A DNA stretch of 64,000 nucleotides, from the NCBI GenBank assembly GCA_031290575.1, contig JAITNH010000003.1, positions 1-64,000 of the forward strand, in the 5' to 3' direction. Numbering within the stretch: position 1 is the first letter of the stretch; every line of letters begins with the position of its first letter. The notes under the pieces were generated by a model. It saw only the letters and a program-made list of their open reading frames with translations, had not been told where the DNA came from and ran no database searches. Shown here piece by piece: positions 28,170-36,175 of this stretch. The DNA is from Endomicrobium sp. (GTDB lineage Bacteria > Elusimicrobiota > Endomicrobiia > Endomicrobiales > Endomicrobiaceae). A program made the translations under genes and the position numbers.

Positions 28170-29824
28170 ATATCTCCGCTACATTTTTTATTGGATTTGA
28201 AAATTCTTATTAAATTTTTTGTTGAATTATCATGCTTATTATCTGCAAACCCTTTTAACTCAGGCAAAATAACATTTGCCAAAACTTTACCAAGTTCAAC
28301 ACCCCATTGATCAAAACTATTAATACGCCAAATAACACCTTGGGTAAATATTTTATGCTCATATAATGCAATTAGTGCTCCAAGTGTCTTTGGTGTAAGA
28401 TTGTCAATTAGAATACTATTAGTAGGTTTATTACCTTCAAATACTTTGTGAGGTGTCAGAGCCTCTATATCTTGAAAAGAAACCCCCGCTGTTATAAGGT
28501 TTCTAACAACTTGCTCTTTTGTAAGTCCAAACGCCAAGGCTTCAGTTTGAGCAAAATAATTTGCCATAAGTTTTTCATGATGATCATCAATTTTTTCAAG
28601 AGGATTTATAAAACCTATAAAATCACAAGGAATAAATTTTGTTCCCTGATGAATAAGCTGATAAAAAGAATGCTGTCCATTTGTGCCAGGTTCGCCCCAA
28701 ATTATATACCCAGTTTCATAATTTACTCTATCACCTTCAATATTTATAGCCTTACCATTACTTTCCATATCCGCTTGTTGCAAATAAGCAGGAAATCTAT
28801 GCAAATATTGACTATAAGGCAAAACTGCATGAGTTGAAGCATTAAAAAAATTGTTATACCAAAATCCTAACACAGCCATAATTATAGGTATATTTTTTTC
28901 ATATGGAGCATTCAAAAAATGTTGGTCTATGTAATATGCACCATCTAAAAATTCAATAAAATTATCAAATCCTATAGAACACATAATAGACAAACCTATT
29001 GCGGACCAAAGCGAATATCTGCCACCAACAAAATCCCAAAATTCAAACATATTATTTTCATCAATTCCAAACTCTATAACTTTTTTTACATTTGTTGAAA
29101 GTGCAGCAAAATGATTTACAACAGCCTTATGTCCAAGCTTGTTGCTAATCCAACTTTTCGCAGTTGAAGCATTGCTAATCGTTTCAAGAGTTGTAAAAGT
29201 TTTTGAAGCAATTATAAAAAAAGTTGTTTCAGGATTTAATTTTTTTAGTACTTCAAATATATCTGTTGCATCAATATTAGAAACAAAATGAACGTCAGGT
29301 CCATCAGCATAATATTTTAAGGCTTCGCAAACCATTTTAGGCCCTAAATCCGACCCACCTATGCCAATGTTCACAATATCTGTAATTTTTTTACCAGTAG
29401 CTCCAAGAGATTTGCTATATCTTAAACCATTGGCAAACCTTTTCATTTTTGCAAATACTGCATTAATACAAGGCATTACATTCTTTCCGTCAACATAAAC
29501 TGGCAAATTGCTTCTATTTCTCAAAGCAGTATGTAAAACAGCTCTTTTTTCTGTCCAATTTATTTTTTCCCCCGCAAACATTTTTTTTGCATATTCATTT
29601 ACTTGCATATATTTTACAAACTCCATTAATAACCTGAAAGTATTAGAAGTTATAATATTTTTTGAGTAATCAAAAGTGATACCTATATCATTATCACGTA
29701 TAGAAAATTCATTAAATCTATTTTCATCTTTAAACAAATCCCTCAAATGATTTTTTTTTACATCTTCATAATTATTTTTAAGATTTTGCCACTGTATAGT
29801 ATTTTCAAGTTCAAACTTATTCAT
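28166..29824 (-). CDS. pgi: Glucose-6-phosphate isomerase
   Basis: Interconverts glucose-6-phosphate and fructose-6-phosphate. The 552 residues match the long bacterial form: [48 protein letters not shown] with the catalytic Glu, [16 protein letters not shown] with the catalytic His, and [15 protein letters not shown] with the catalytic Lys. The ATG at 29824 is preceded by AAGGAG; an upstream in-frame start adds seven residues across that site. It is coupled to rlmN. It suggests use of hexose phosphate, as does the phosphohexomutase at 41.7 kb. Confidence 0.96.
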   Translation of the reverse strand: MNKFELENTIQWQNLKNNYEDVKKNHLRDLFKDENRFNEFSIRDNDIGITFDYSKNIITSNTFRLLMEFVKYMQVNEYAKKMFAGEKINWTEKRAVLHTALRNRSNLPVYVDGKNVMPCINAVFAKMKRFANGLRYSKSLGATGKKITDIVNIGIGGSDLGPKMVCEALKYYADGPDVHFVSNIDATDIFEVLKKLNPETTFFIIASKTFTTLETISNASTAKSWISNKLGHKAVVNHFAALSTNVKKVIEFGIDENNMFEFWDFVGGRYSLWSAIGLSIMCSIGFDNFIEFLDGAYYIDQHFLNAPYEKNIPIIMAVLGFWYNNFFNASTHAVLPYSQYLHRFPAYLQQADMESNGKAINIEGDRVNYETGYIIWGEPGTNGQHSFYQLIHQGTKFIPCDFIGFINPLEKIDDHHEKLMANYFAQTEALAFGLTKEQVVRNLITAGVSFQDIEALTPHKVFEGNKPTNSILIDNLTPKTLGALIALYEHKIFTQGVIWRINSFDQWGVELGKVLANVILPELKGFADNKHDNSTKNLIRIFKSNKKCSGDM

Positions 29825-30037
29825 TTCACTCTCCTTGCTCAGCAATTCACTTCATAACAAAATCTAAAAAAATAAACAACTATAATTACTCTTTTTATTG
29901 TTTTTTGAATTCTACATATATTTTTGTTTGCATAAAAACTTCTGTATCACGCTCATATATACAGTGGTTCTATAAAATCAATTTTTGATTACAACATCAC
30001 AACAACACATACACTTTTAATATGATAGAATTTGAAT

Positions 30038-30796
30038 ATGATAATTGAAAGTCCTCAAAACCTAATCTTTAAATATGTGCTTAATCTAAAAGAAAAGAAA
30101 TATCGAGACAAAGACTCTCTGTTTCTTGTTGAAGGCAAGAAACAAGTTGGGGAAATTTCAAAAAATTGGAACATAAAACAAATCCTTATATCCGAAAAAT
30201 ACAAAAATGATATCCCCGTGTTTTTTAAAAATGTTATAACATTTTCGGAACATTTGTTCAGTAAATTAACAACAACGCAATCCACACAAGGTATATTGAT
30301 GGTTGTCGAGAAAAAACGTTATGATATTATAGAAACTATCAAAAATTCCGGGCTGTTTATAATACTAGAAAATATTCAAGATCCTGGCAATCTTGGTACG
30401 ATTATTCGTTCTGCAGACACATTTGCAGTAAAAGCCATATTTGTATCAAAGGGAAGTGCCGATATATACTCTGATAAAACCATAAGAGCAACGATGGGAT
30501 CAATATTTCATTTGCCTGTTATAGACAATATTGATATTGAGAGCACATTAAATCTTATGAAAAAAGAGAGAATCACTGTTTTTGCTACATCGCTAAAAAG
30601 CAAAAAATATCTAAACAACATTAAAATCCCAAACAAAAGCGTCTTTATAATAGGCAATGAAGCAAATGGCATCAAAAACAAAACAGAAAACTTAGCAGAT
30701 GATCTTGTTAAAATATACATGCCAGGCAATTCTGAATCTTTAAACGCTGCCATAGCAGCTTCTATAATTATGTATGAAGCATCAAAAACAAAGTAA
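30038..30796 (+). CDS. TrmH/SpoU-family RNA 2'-O-ribose methyltransferase
   Basis: SPOUT methyltransferase acting on tRNA or rRNA ribose. The 252 residues have an N-terminal substrate-binding domain (about 1-95) and the SPOUT domain with motif 1 QDPGNLGTIIRSADTF, motif 2 IIGNEANGI and motif 3 SESLNAAIAASIIMYE. The target is not predictable. The ATG at 30038 lacks a ribosome site; a -10-like TATGAT at 30021-30026 lies twelve bases upstream, so the leader may be only a few bases. It is a lone + strand gene among - strand genes. Confidence 0.88.
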   Translation: MIIESPQNLIFKYVLNLKEKKYRDKDSLFLVEGKKQVGEISKNWNIKQILISEKYKNDIPVFFKNVITFSEHLFSKLTTTQSTQGILMVVEKKRYDIIETIKNSGLFIILENIQDPGNLGTIIRSADTFAVKAIFVSKGSADIYSDKTIRATMGSIFHLPVIDNIDIESTLNLMKKERITVFATSLKSKKYLNNIKIPNKSVFIIGNEANGIKNKTENLADDLVKIYMPGNSESLNAAIAASIIMYEASKTK

Positions 30797-31141
30797 TAAT
30801 ACTATATTTATACACCTACTTTGCTACAGAAAAATCAAAAAAAACACATAATTCATGTAATCAAGATTTTTACTTTAAAATCTACACAATCCATTAACCA
30901 ATTAACCATATAATATCCAACAAATCTCAATAACACTCCAAAAATTAATTTTTGCGATTTATATAGTAAATTATAAATAAATATTAACATCAAAATCTTA
31001 TCAGCATTATCAAAAATTTAAAAATATCGCAATAATCATTGTTAAATTGCTACTATCTCTTCTAGTATCACTTTTTTAATTTCACATCACACCTTGATAA
31101 ATGCACAAAATCCTTCTAAACACTGTTTATTATCAACAATC
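30797..31141. other. Gap between converging genes
   Basis: About 345 bp between the methyltransferase and rubrerythrin genes, which converge. No open frame, RNA gene or convincing terminator hairpin was seen. Confidence 0.5.
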
Positions 31142-31726
31142 TTAATTTTTAAAATTTTGGGTCAACTCTTCCATATAAGCTTTGGAATGTAGACAAGCAG
31201 GACATTTTTCCAAAGCCTCCTTACTTTCATATACATAACCACAATTACGACATTTCCACATTGTTTTCACATTCTTTTTAAAGATCATATCATTTTCTAA
31301 ATTATTCAACAATTCCAAATATTTTGATGCATGATACCGTTCAGCTACAGCAATTCTCTTAAAACATTCTGCTATCTCGGAAAAACCTTCCCCATCGGCA
31401 ATTCTTCCTGCTTCAGGATAAAGATTTGTATATTCTTCACTTTCCCCCGCAACGGATAATCTTAAATTTTCAATAGTATTACTAATAATACCAGCAGGAA
31501 AAGTTGCTGTAATCTGAACCGCACCTCCTTCTAAAAATTTAAAAAATCTTTCAGCGTGCTCTTTCTCGTTATCTGCAACTTCAGTAAAAATTGCAGATAT
31601 TTGTTCAAAACCATCTCTTTTTGCCTTCGAAGCAAAATAAGTATACCTCATTCTGGCCTGCGATTCACCTGCAAATGACTCCAATAAATGTTTTTCTGTT
31701 TTTGTGCCTTTGATCGATTTTAGCAT
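31142..31726 (-). CDS. rbr: Rubrerythrin
   Basis: Reduces hydrogen peroxide in anaerobes. The 194-residue protein has the ferritin-like diiron domain (LLESFAGESQARMRYTYF, EVADNEKEHAERFF, AEIAECFKRIAVAERYH) and a C-terminal rubredoxin-like domain (WKCRNCGYVYE...CPAC). The ATG at 31726 is preferred to an upstream TTG; GAGGT lies ten bases before it. It is last in a string of oxygen-defence genes and probably takes electrons from the rubredoxin encoded at the head of that string. Confidence 0.96.
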   Translation of the reverse strand: MLKSIKGTKTEKHLLESFAGESQARMRYTYFASKAKRDGFEQISAIFTEVADNEKEHAERFFKFLEGGAVQITATFPAGIISNTIENLRLSVAGESEEYTNLYPEAGRIADGEGFSEIAECFKRIAVAERYHASKYLELLNNLENDMIFKKNVKTMWKCRNCGYVYESKEALEKCPACLHSKAYMEELTQNFKN

Positions 31727-31824
31727 AATCAAAATACCTCACCTAAAGATATATTTTCATTCAACTTTCTATATTTTAACTTTATTAAACCATCTTGCTC
31801 AAACACACTATAATTTTCAATAAC

Positions 31825-31935
31825 CTATTTTTTTTCTTTCCATCTATTTTCAAATAAACAATAAGCTACAGGGTCCACATCATCGTAATCATGACACCAG
31901 AAACAAACTTTACCATTAATATAGAAACACTTCAC
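31825..31935 (-). CDS. Candidate 36-residue Cys-containing protein between FprA and rubrerythrin genes
   Basis: I do not recognise the family. From a GTG at 31935 the frame encodes a peptide with four Cys (CFYINGKVCFWCHDYDD, then AYC) and a charged end (FENRWKEKK). The composition, with CFWCH, DYDDVDP and NRWK, is far more protein-like than chance in this AT-rich DNA. The CxxC suggests metal binding. There is no clear ribosome site, and an in-frame TAA directly precedes the GTG, so it could instead be the surviving 3' end of a longer gene. It lies on the same strand as and between fprA and rbr. Confidence 0.42.
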   Translation of the reverse strand: MKCFYINGKVCFWCHDYDDVDPVAYCLFENRWKEKK

Positions 31936-32007
31936 TTACAAATCAAAAATATACAGCAAGACAAAAGAGCTTAACATAGAACAAGAATCATCAATAACAA
32001 AAAATAT

Positions 32008-33201
32008 TTATTTTTCATCTTTAATTTTTAAAGCAAAGGCTTTACCTATTTCAAAACATTTTTCCAATTCTTCCCCGGTAGGATTAAAAACAACTCTTAA
32101 AGATGATCCAAATAACGTAACGTCAACAAGAGTATTTTCAATATCTTTCACGGCTTCACCGCTCCATCCATAAGAACCAAATGCAAAAGATTCATGACCT
32201 TTGGCCTTAGATCCTTTAAGAAAATGTAAAAACCCCGCAATAACAGGAAGCATTTTCCCATCATATGTTGACGAGCCAAAAATCCAACCTTTTGAGTCAA
32301 GCATATAGGAAGCAATGTTTGTCCTATCATTTTTCGTTACATCAAATAAAACGTGCTCAACACCTTCTGAACTTATTCCTTCAACAATTTTCTTAGCCAT
32401 TTTTTCAGTAGAATTCCACATTGTCTCATAAACTATAGCAATCCTATTTTTACATGAATGAGATGACCAGTATATATATTTCTGCATAATTTGATATACA
32501 TGTTTGCGCCATACAAGTCCATGACTTGGTGCAATAAGCTCAATATTAAGATTTAACTTATCCATAGCATTAAGTTTTGAAGTAATAAGCACACTAAAAG
32601 GCCAAAGTATATTTGCATAATACTTTTGTGCCTCATCCATCAAAGTATAAAAATCGACTTCGTCATCAAAAACATTGCAGGTAGCATAATGTTGTCCAAA
32701 AGCATCATTAGAAAATAGAATTTTATCATATACAGAATACGTAAACATACTATCTGGCCAATGTATCATCGGTACATCTATAAATTCCAAAGTCCTCTTA
32801 CCAATATTTAGATTTTGTCCTGATTTTACAACATTCCAATCACAGACTATTCCATAGTATTTTAAAAGACCCAATCTTGCCCTTTCGGTTCCATAAATTT
32901 TTGCATTTTGACATATCTTTAATATTTCCGGAAATGCACCTGAATGATCCGGCTCGATATGATTAATAATTATTGCATCTATCTTTGAAGGATCAACAAT
33001 AGTTTTTATGTTGTCTATTAATTCTTTTTCAAAATCTTTACATACTGTGTCAATTAAAGTGATTTTCTCATCAACAATTAGATACGAGTTGTACGTAACC
33101 CCTCTTTTTGTCACATACGAATGACCATGAAAACACCTTTTATTCCAATCTACCACACCAACCGCATAAACACCATTTTTTATCAATCTAGATAATGCCA
33201 T
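32008..33201 (-). CDS. FprA-family flavodiiron protein
   Basis: Cytosolic enzyme that reduces oxygen to water, or NO to N2O, using electrons from rubredoxin. In 397 residues it has a metallo-beta-lactamase-like diiron domain with HIEPDH (H81, E83, D85, H86), IHWPDSMF, FSNDAFGQH and APSHGLVW, followed by a flavodoxin domain (IVYETMWNSTEKMAKKI onward) that binds FMN. The ATG at 33201 follows AAGGAG by five bases; the frame is open upstream but without family similarity. It follows the zinc-ribbon peptide gene by 34 bases. No fused rubredoxin is present, so the separate rubredoxin gene at 35.3 kb is the likely partner. Confidence 0.95.
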   Translation of the reverse strand: MALSRLIKNGVYAVGVVDWNKRCFHGHSYVTKRGVTYNSYLIVDEKITLIDTVCKDFEKELIDNIKTIVDPSKIDAIIINHIEPDHSGAFPEILKICQNAKIYGTERARLGLLKYYGIVCDWNVVKSGQNLNIGKRTLEFIDVPMIHWPDSMFTYSVYDKILFSNDAFGQHYATCNVFDDEVDFYTLMDEAQKYYANILWPFSVLITSKLNAMDKLNLNIELIAPSHGLVWRKHVYQIMQKYIYWSSHSCKNRIAIVYETMWNSTEKMAKKIVEGISSEGVEHVLFDVTKNDRTNIASYMLDSKGWIFGSSTYDGKMLPVIAGFLHFLKGSKAKGHESFAFGSYGWSGEAVKDIENTLVDVTLFGSSLRVVFNPTGEELEKCFEIGKAFALKIKDEK

Positions 33202-33235
33202 TAAAACTCCTTTACCATCATACAAAATCACAGCA

Positions 33236-33430
33236 TTAAATATTGCTTTTCTCTGAAACGCAAGTAGGGCACTTATTGTATTCAACAGCGTACTCAGATT
33301 TACATATAGAACATAGTTTTACTTTACTCTTTTCTTTTATGCAACAAGGCTTACAAAATTCAGGGCTCATACAAGCCATCCTCAATTCTTTTTCACAATT
33401 AGGACACGAACAAGCATTATTTATAAACAT
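33236..33430 (-). CDS. Small Cys-rich protein, probable double zinc ribbon
   Basis: A 64-residue protein with eleven Cys. They fall in pairs such as CSCPNC, CKPCC, CSIC and CPTC, as in zinc-ribbon or rubredoxin-like knuckles. I do not recognise a named family. AAGGG lies upstream of the ATG. It begins four bases after the NifU-like gene and is followed by fprA, all on the same strand, so co-transcription is likely. It may bind zinc or iron, perhaps as a metal chaperone or redox partner; that is inference from Cys pattern and context only. Confidence 0.75.
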   Translation of the reverse strand: MFINNACSCPNCEKELRMACMSPEFCKPCCIKEKSKVKLCSICKSEYAVEYNKCPTCVSEKSNI

Positions 33431-33434
33431 ATTA

Positions 33435-33812
33435 TCATTTCCCTTGTTTTATATTATAGTTTTTAACTGCCCTATGCAACGCATCCGCTCCAAGATTAGA
33501 ACAATGCATTTTATTTGCAGGAAGGCCACCCAAAGCCTTCGCAACATCCGCATTTGTAAGATTCATTACTTCTTCCAGTGTTTTCCCTAATGCTATTTCT
33601 GAAACCATAGAAGAAACAGCTATCGCAGCACCGCATCCAAACGTTTTAAATTTAACATCTTTAATTCTATTATCTTCAACTTTTATATAAAAAGTCATCA
33701 TATCTCCACACACAGGATTGCCTACTTCCCCTATGCCATCAGCGTCTTCTATTTCTCCAACATTTCGCGGATTTGCAAAATGATCCATAACTTTTTCTGA
33801 ATAAAACGCCAT
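33435..33812 (-). CDS. Fe-S cluster assembly scaffold (IscU/NifU N-terminal type)
   Basis: Scaffold on which Fe-S clusters are built from Cys-derived sulfur. The 125-residue single-domain protein has the three cluster Cys of the family: GNPVCGDMM, TFGCGAAIA and KMHCSNLGA, and the Asp after the first. The start is the ATG at 33812, five bases after GGAGG. It is downstream of a NifS-like gene, as usual, but that partner lacks its PLP lysine, so sulfur may come from another desulfurase. Confidence 0.93.
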   Translation of the reverse strand: MAFYSEKVMDHFANPRNVGEIEDADGIGEVGNPVCGDMMTFYIKVEDNRIKDVKFKTFGCGAAIAVSSMVSEIALGKTLEEVMNLTNADVAKALGGLPANKMHCSNLGADALHRAVKNYNIKQGK

Positions 33813-33879
33813 CACCGCCTCCAGTATTCTACAACATTTTTGATAAAATAAACAAACAATAGCATCACAAGGATTATCT

Positions 33880-34029
33880 TTATACTTGCAACAACATCTG
33901 ACGTTCGTTATCTACAAAAACGATACTACATAATATATATTCGGATATTTTTATTTTAGGACATTCTTCTACCACTTTGGCTTTATATTTATAAGTAGTA
34001 GTATTTTTAATATCATCGATCAAAATCAT
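33880..34029 (-). CDS. Candidate 49-residue protein coupled to the NifS-like gene
   Basis: The ATG overlaps the NifS-like gene's stop codon (TAATG), the usual layout for translational coupling. The frame runs 49 codons with a plausible composition (MILIDDIKNTT at the start, AKVVEECPKIKISEYILC in the middle, two Cys) and ends 68 bases before the NifU-like start. I recognise no family. It may be a small accessory protein or the head of a gene that has lost its remainder. Confidence 0.38.
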   Translation of the reverse strand: MILIDDIKNTTTYKYKAKVVEECPKIKISEYILCSIVFVDNERQMLLQV

Positions 34030-35255
34030 TAATCACTTAAATTTACTCTAAAATCTATTAATTTTCTTTTGCCTGTCCGCATAAAGTATGAATATAACGG
34101 AGATATATTTCTTAATTTTTTAACAATTTTTGGAAATTCTTCTAAAATATAATTAATATCTTCTTCTGTGTTAAACCTTGACAAAGTAAACAAAATTGAA
34201 CCTTGTCCTATACTAACATCAACATCCATAGCACTAAGAACGTGCGAAAGTTTAAGATTCTTGTTAGAACATGCAGATCCACTCGCAGCCATAATACCTT
34301 TGGCATCTAAAAGTAGAAACATCGCTTCCCCTTCAATAAATTCTATCGAAAAATTTACATTCCCAGACAAACGATTATCACGTGCACCATTTAAGTAAAT
34401 ATATTTTATTTTTTTTGGAAGTTCTCTAATCAACTTATCTCTTAACATCTTAATACCATCATTTTCTTTAGCACCTTCTTCTTTAAAGATCTCGCATGCT
34501 TTTCCGAAACCAACAATCGCAGGCAAATTCTCAGTACCTGAACGCTTAGAATTTTCTTGGATACCACCATCTATTTGAGGAGTAATTGCTACACCTTTTC
34601 TAAGATACAAAGCAGCTACACCCTTAGGTCCACACATAACAGAAGGCGAAAAAGTCAAAGCGTCAACGCCTAAACTCTTAACATCTACGAAAATTGCCCC
34701 ACAAGAAGCAACTGCATCCGTATGGAAAATAATGAAATCATTTACTTCGCTATTTTTAACTATTGAAGCTAGTCTTCTGATATCTTGTATCGTACCGATT
34801 TCTGGGTTTGCATGTTGTATAGATACCAAAACTGTATCTTTCCTTAGCAATTTTACAAGTTCAACCTCAATTACTTTACCTTGTTTATCAACAGGAAGAT
34901 ATGTTACATCAAAATTTTCGGACCGTAATCTTTCAACAGAATTCAAAACTGAAAGATGTTCAATTGCAGAAACAATAATATGCTTTCCTTTATTTTTCAA
35001 AGCATCAGCAATGCCTTTAATCGCTAAATTATTTGATTCAGTAGCACAAGAAGTAAAGATAATTTCTTCATTGTTTGCATTAATCAAATTTGCCACTTGA
35101 TGCCTCGCTATATCAAGAGCTTCTTTTGAAATAGAACCTAATGAATAAATACTTTGAGAATTACCATAATATTCAAAAAAAAATGGCTTCATTACATCAA
35201 AAACTCTATCATCAAGTCTGCTATTTGATTGATTATCTAAATATATCTGTTTCAT
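34029..35255 (-). CDS. NifS/IscS-like protein lacking the PLP-binding lysine
   Basis: By full-length similarity (408 residues) this is a class I cysteine desulfurase homologue, a PLP enzyme that supplies sulfur for Fe-S clusters. Retained features are His100 (AIEHLSVLN), ATESNNLAIKG, HTDAV, RSGTENLPAIVGFGKA and the sulfur-accepting Cys329 in ASGSACS. The PLP lysine motif, SxHKxxGPKG in the family, reads SPSVMCGPKG, with Val206 in the Lys position (codon 34638-34640) and Ser for His. The Gln after HTDAV is also lost (HTDAVA), the start has LDNQSNSR instead of a NATT-like motif, and NNEIG reads NPEIG. Internal aldimine formation is therefore not possible in the normal way. The frame is intact and lies between rubredoxin and the scaffold gene. 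Confidence 0.9.
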   Translation of the reverse strand: MKQIYLDNQSNSRLDDRVFDVMKPFFFEYYGNSQSIYSLGSISKEALDIARHQVANLINANNEEIIFTSCATESNNLAIKGIADALKNKGKHIIVSAIEHLSVLNSVERLRSENFDVTYLPVDKQGKVIEVELVKLLRKDTVLVSIQHANPEIGTIQDIRRLASIVKNSEVNDFIIFHTDAVASCGAIFVDVKSLGVDALTFSPSVMCGPKGVAALYLRKGVAITPQIDGGIQENSKRSGTENLPAIVGFGKACEIFKEEGAKENDGIKMLRDKLIRELPKKIKYIYLNGARDNRLSGNVNFSIEFIEGEAMFLLLDAKGIMAASGSACSNKNLKLSHVLSAMDVDVSIGQGSILFTLSRFNTEEDINYILEEFPKIVKKLRNISPLYSYFMRTGKRKLIDFRVNLSD

Positions 35256-35273
35256 AAATATCTTTTTTTGAAT

Positions 35274-35432
35274 TTATTCTTTTTCAAAAACTGTTTTTGG
35301 TGCACTACAAACAGGACATACCCAATTCTCGGGAAGCTGTTCAAAAAGCGTGCCAGGAACAACACCATCTTCAGAAATACCTATATTGGGATCATAAAGA
35401 TATCCACATACAGAACATTTTCTTTTCTCCAT
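35274..35432 (-). CDS. Rubredoxin
   Basis: Small one-iron electron carrier. The 52 residues have both iron-binding knuckles, CSVCGYLYDP and CPVCSAPK, and the conserved WVCP. AGGAGAGGT precedes the ATG at 35432; an upstream frame adds 11 residues that overlap this site. It heads a string of eight same-strand genes and is the likely electron donor to FprA and rubrerythrin. Confidence 0.95.
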   Translation of the reverse strand: MEKRKCSVCGYLYDPNIGISEDGVVPGTLFEQLPENWVCPVCSAPKTVFEKE

Positions 35433-36175
35433 ACACCTCTCCTTATTTTCTACATTAAACAACAATTATAATAATCATTTCATTCTTCTAAAACTACTAC
35501 AAACAACAGTTATCAACTTTCTTAATCTATATTTAACCTTTGTTCTACGTTTTTATTATAGTTTTAGATTTAATTTTATGTTATGCATATTTTTTCAAAA
35601 TTATTATTGATGGATTGATTTAAAGGTATACGATTGTTGTTACAAACCATATATTCAAAAACTGCTGTGCTATCCATAATACAGTTATTTCTTTTATACC
35701 ATTTAACATCATTATAACATTAATAATTACATTCTTAACTGCTGCATTCTATAATTCTATACTAAATTTAGATATACTTAAAAGCAAGAGCTTAACATTA
35801 TCAAACAACATTTTTATTGCAACATATCCATCATATAAATCTACTTTTAGCAAATTATTAAACAATACCTACAAATAACATCGTATCATATTTTAAAACC
35901 ATCATATACAGTAAAATTTGTGCTATCCATTTTATGGTACCACTGACAATAACCATAGATGTAATTCTTTACCTTATACATCAATATAAATTATTCTATT
36001 AAATTCTTTAGCCCTACTCATCACATATCATCCAAAATATTTTTCTTCATCTAACATATTCGTACCATTACTATTTCCAAACTACAATTAACTAATAGTG
36101 CCCATCAAACAAATAAGATTCTTTCTTTTGCTTAAAATACTCATATAAGTCAATATAAATATTTAAAACAAGATA
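35433..36175. other. Long AT-rich gap upstream of the oxygen-defence string
   Basis: About 740 bp between obg and rubredoxin. No recognisable gene or RNA. The 11-mer GTGCTATCCAT occurs twice, at 35667-35677 and 35930-35940. On the - strand a few protein-like fragments separated by stops (such as RAKEFNRIIYIDV near 35990) suggest a decayed gene, but I cannot identify it. Confidence 0.45.
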
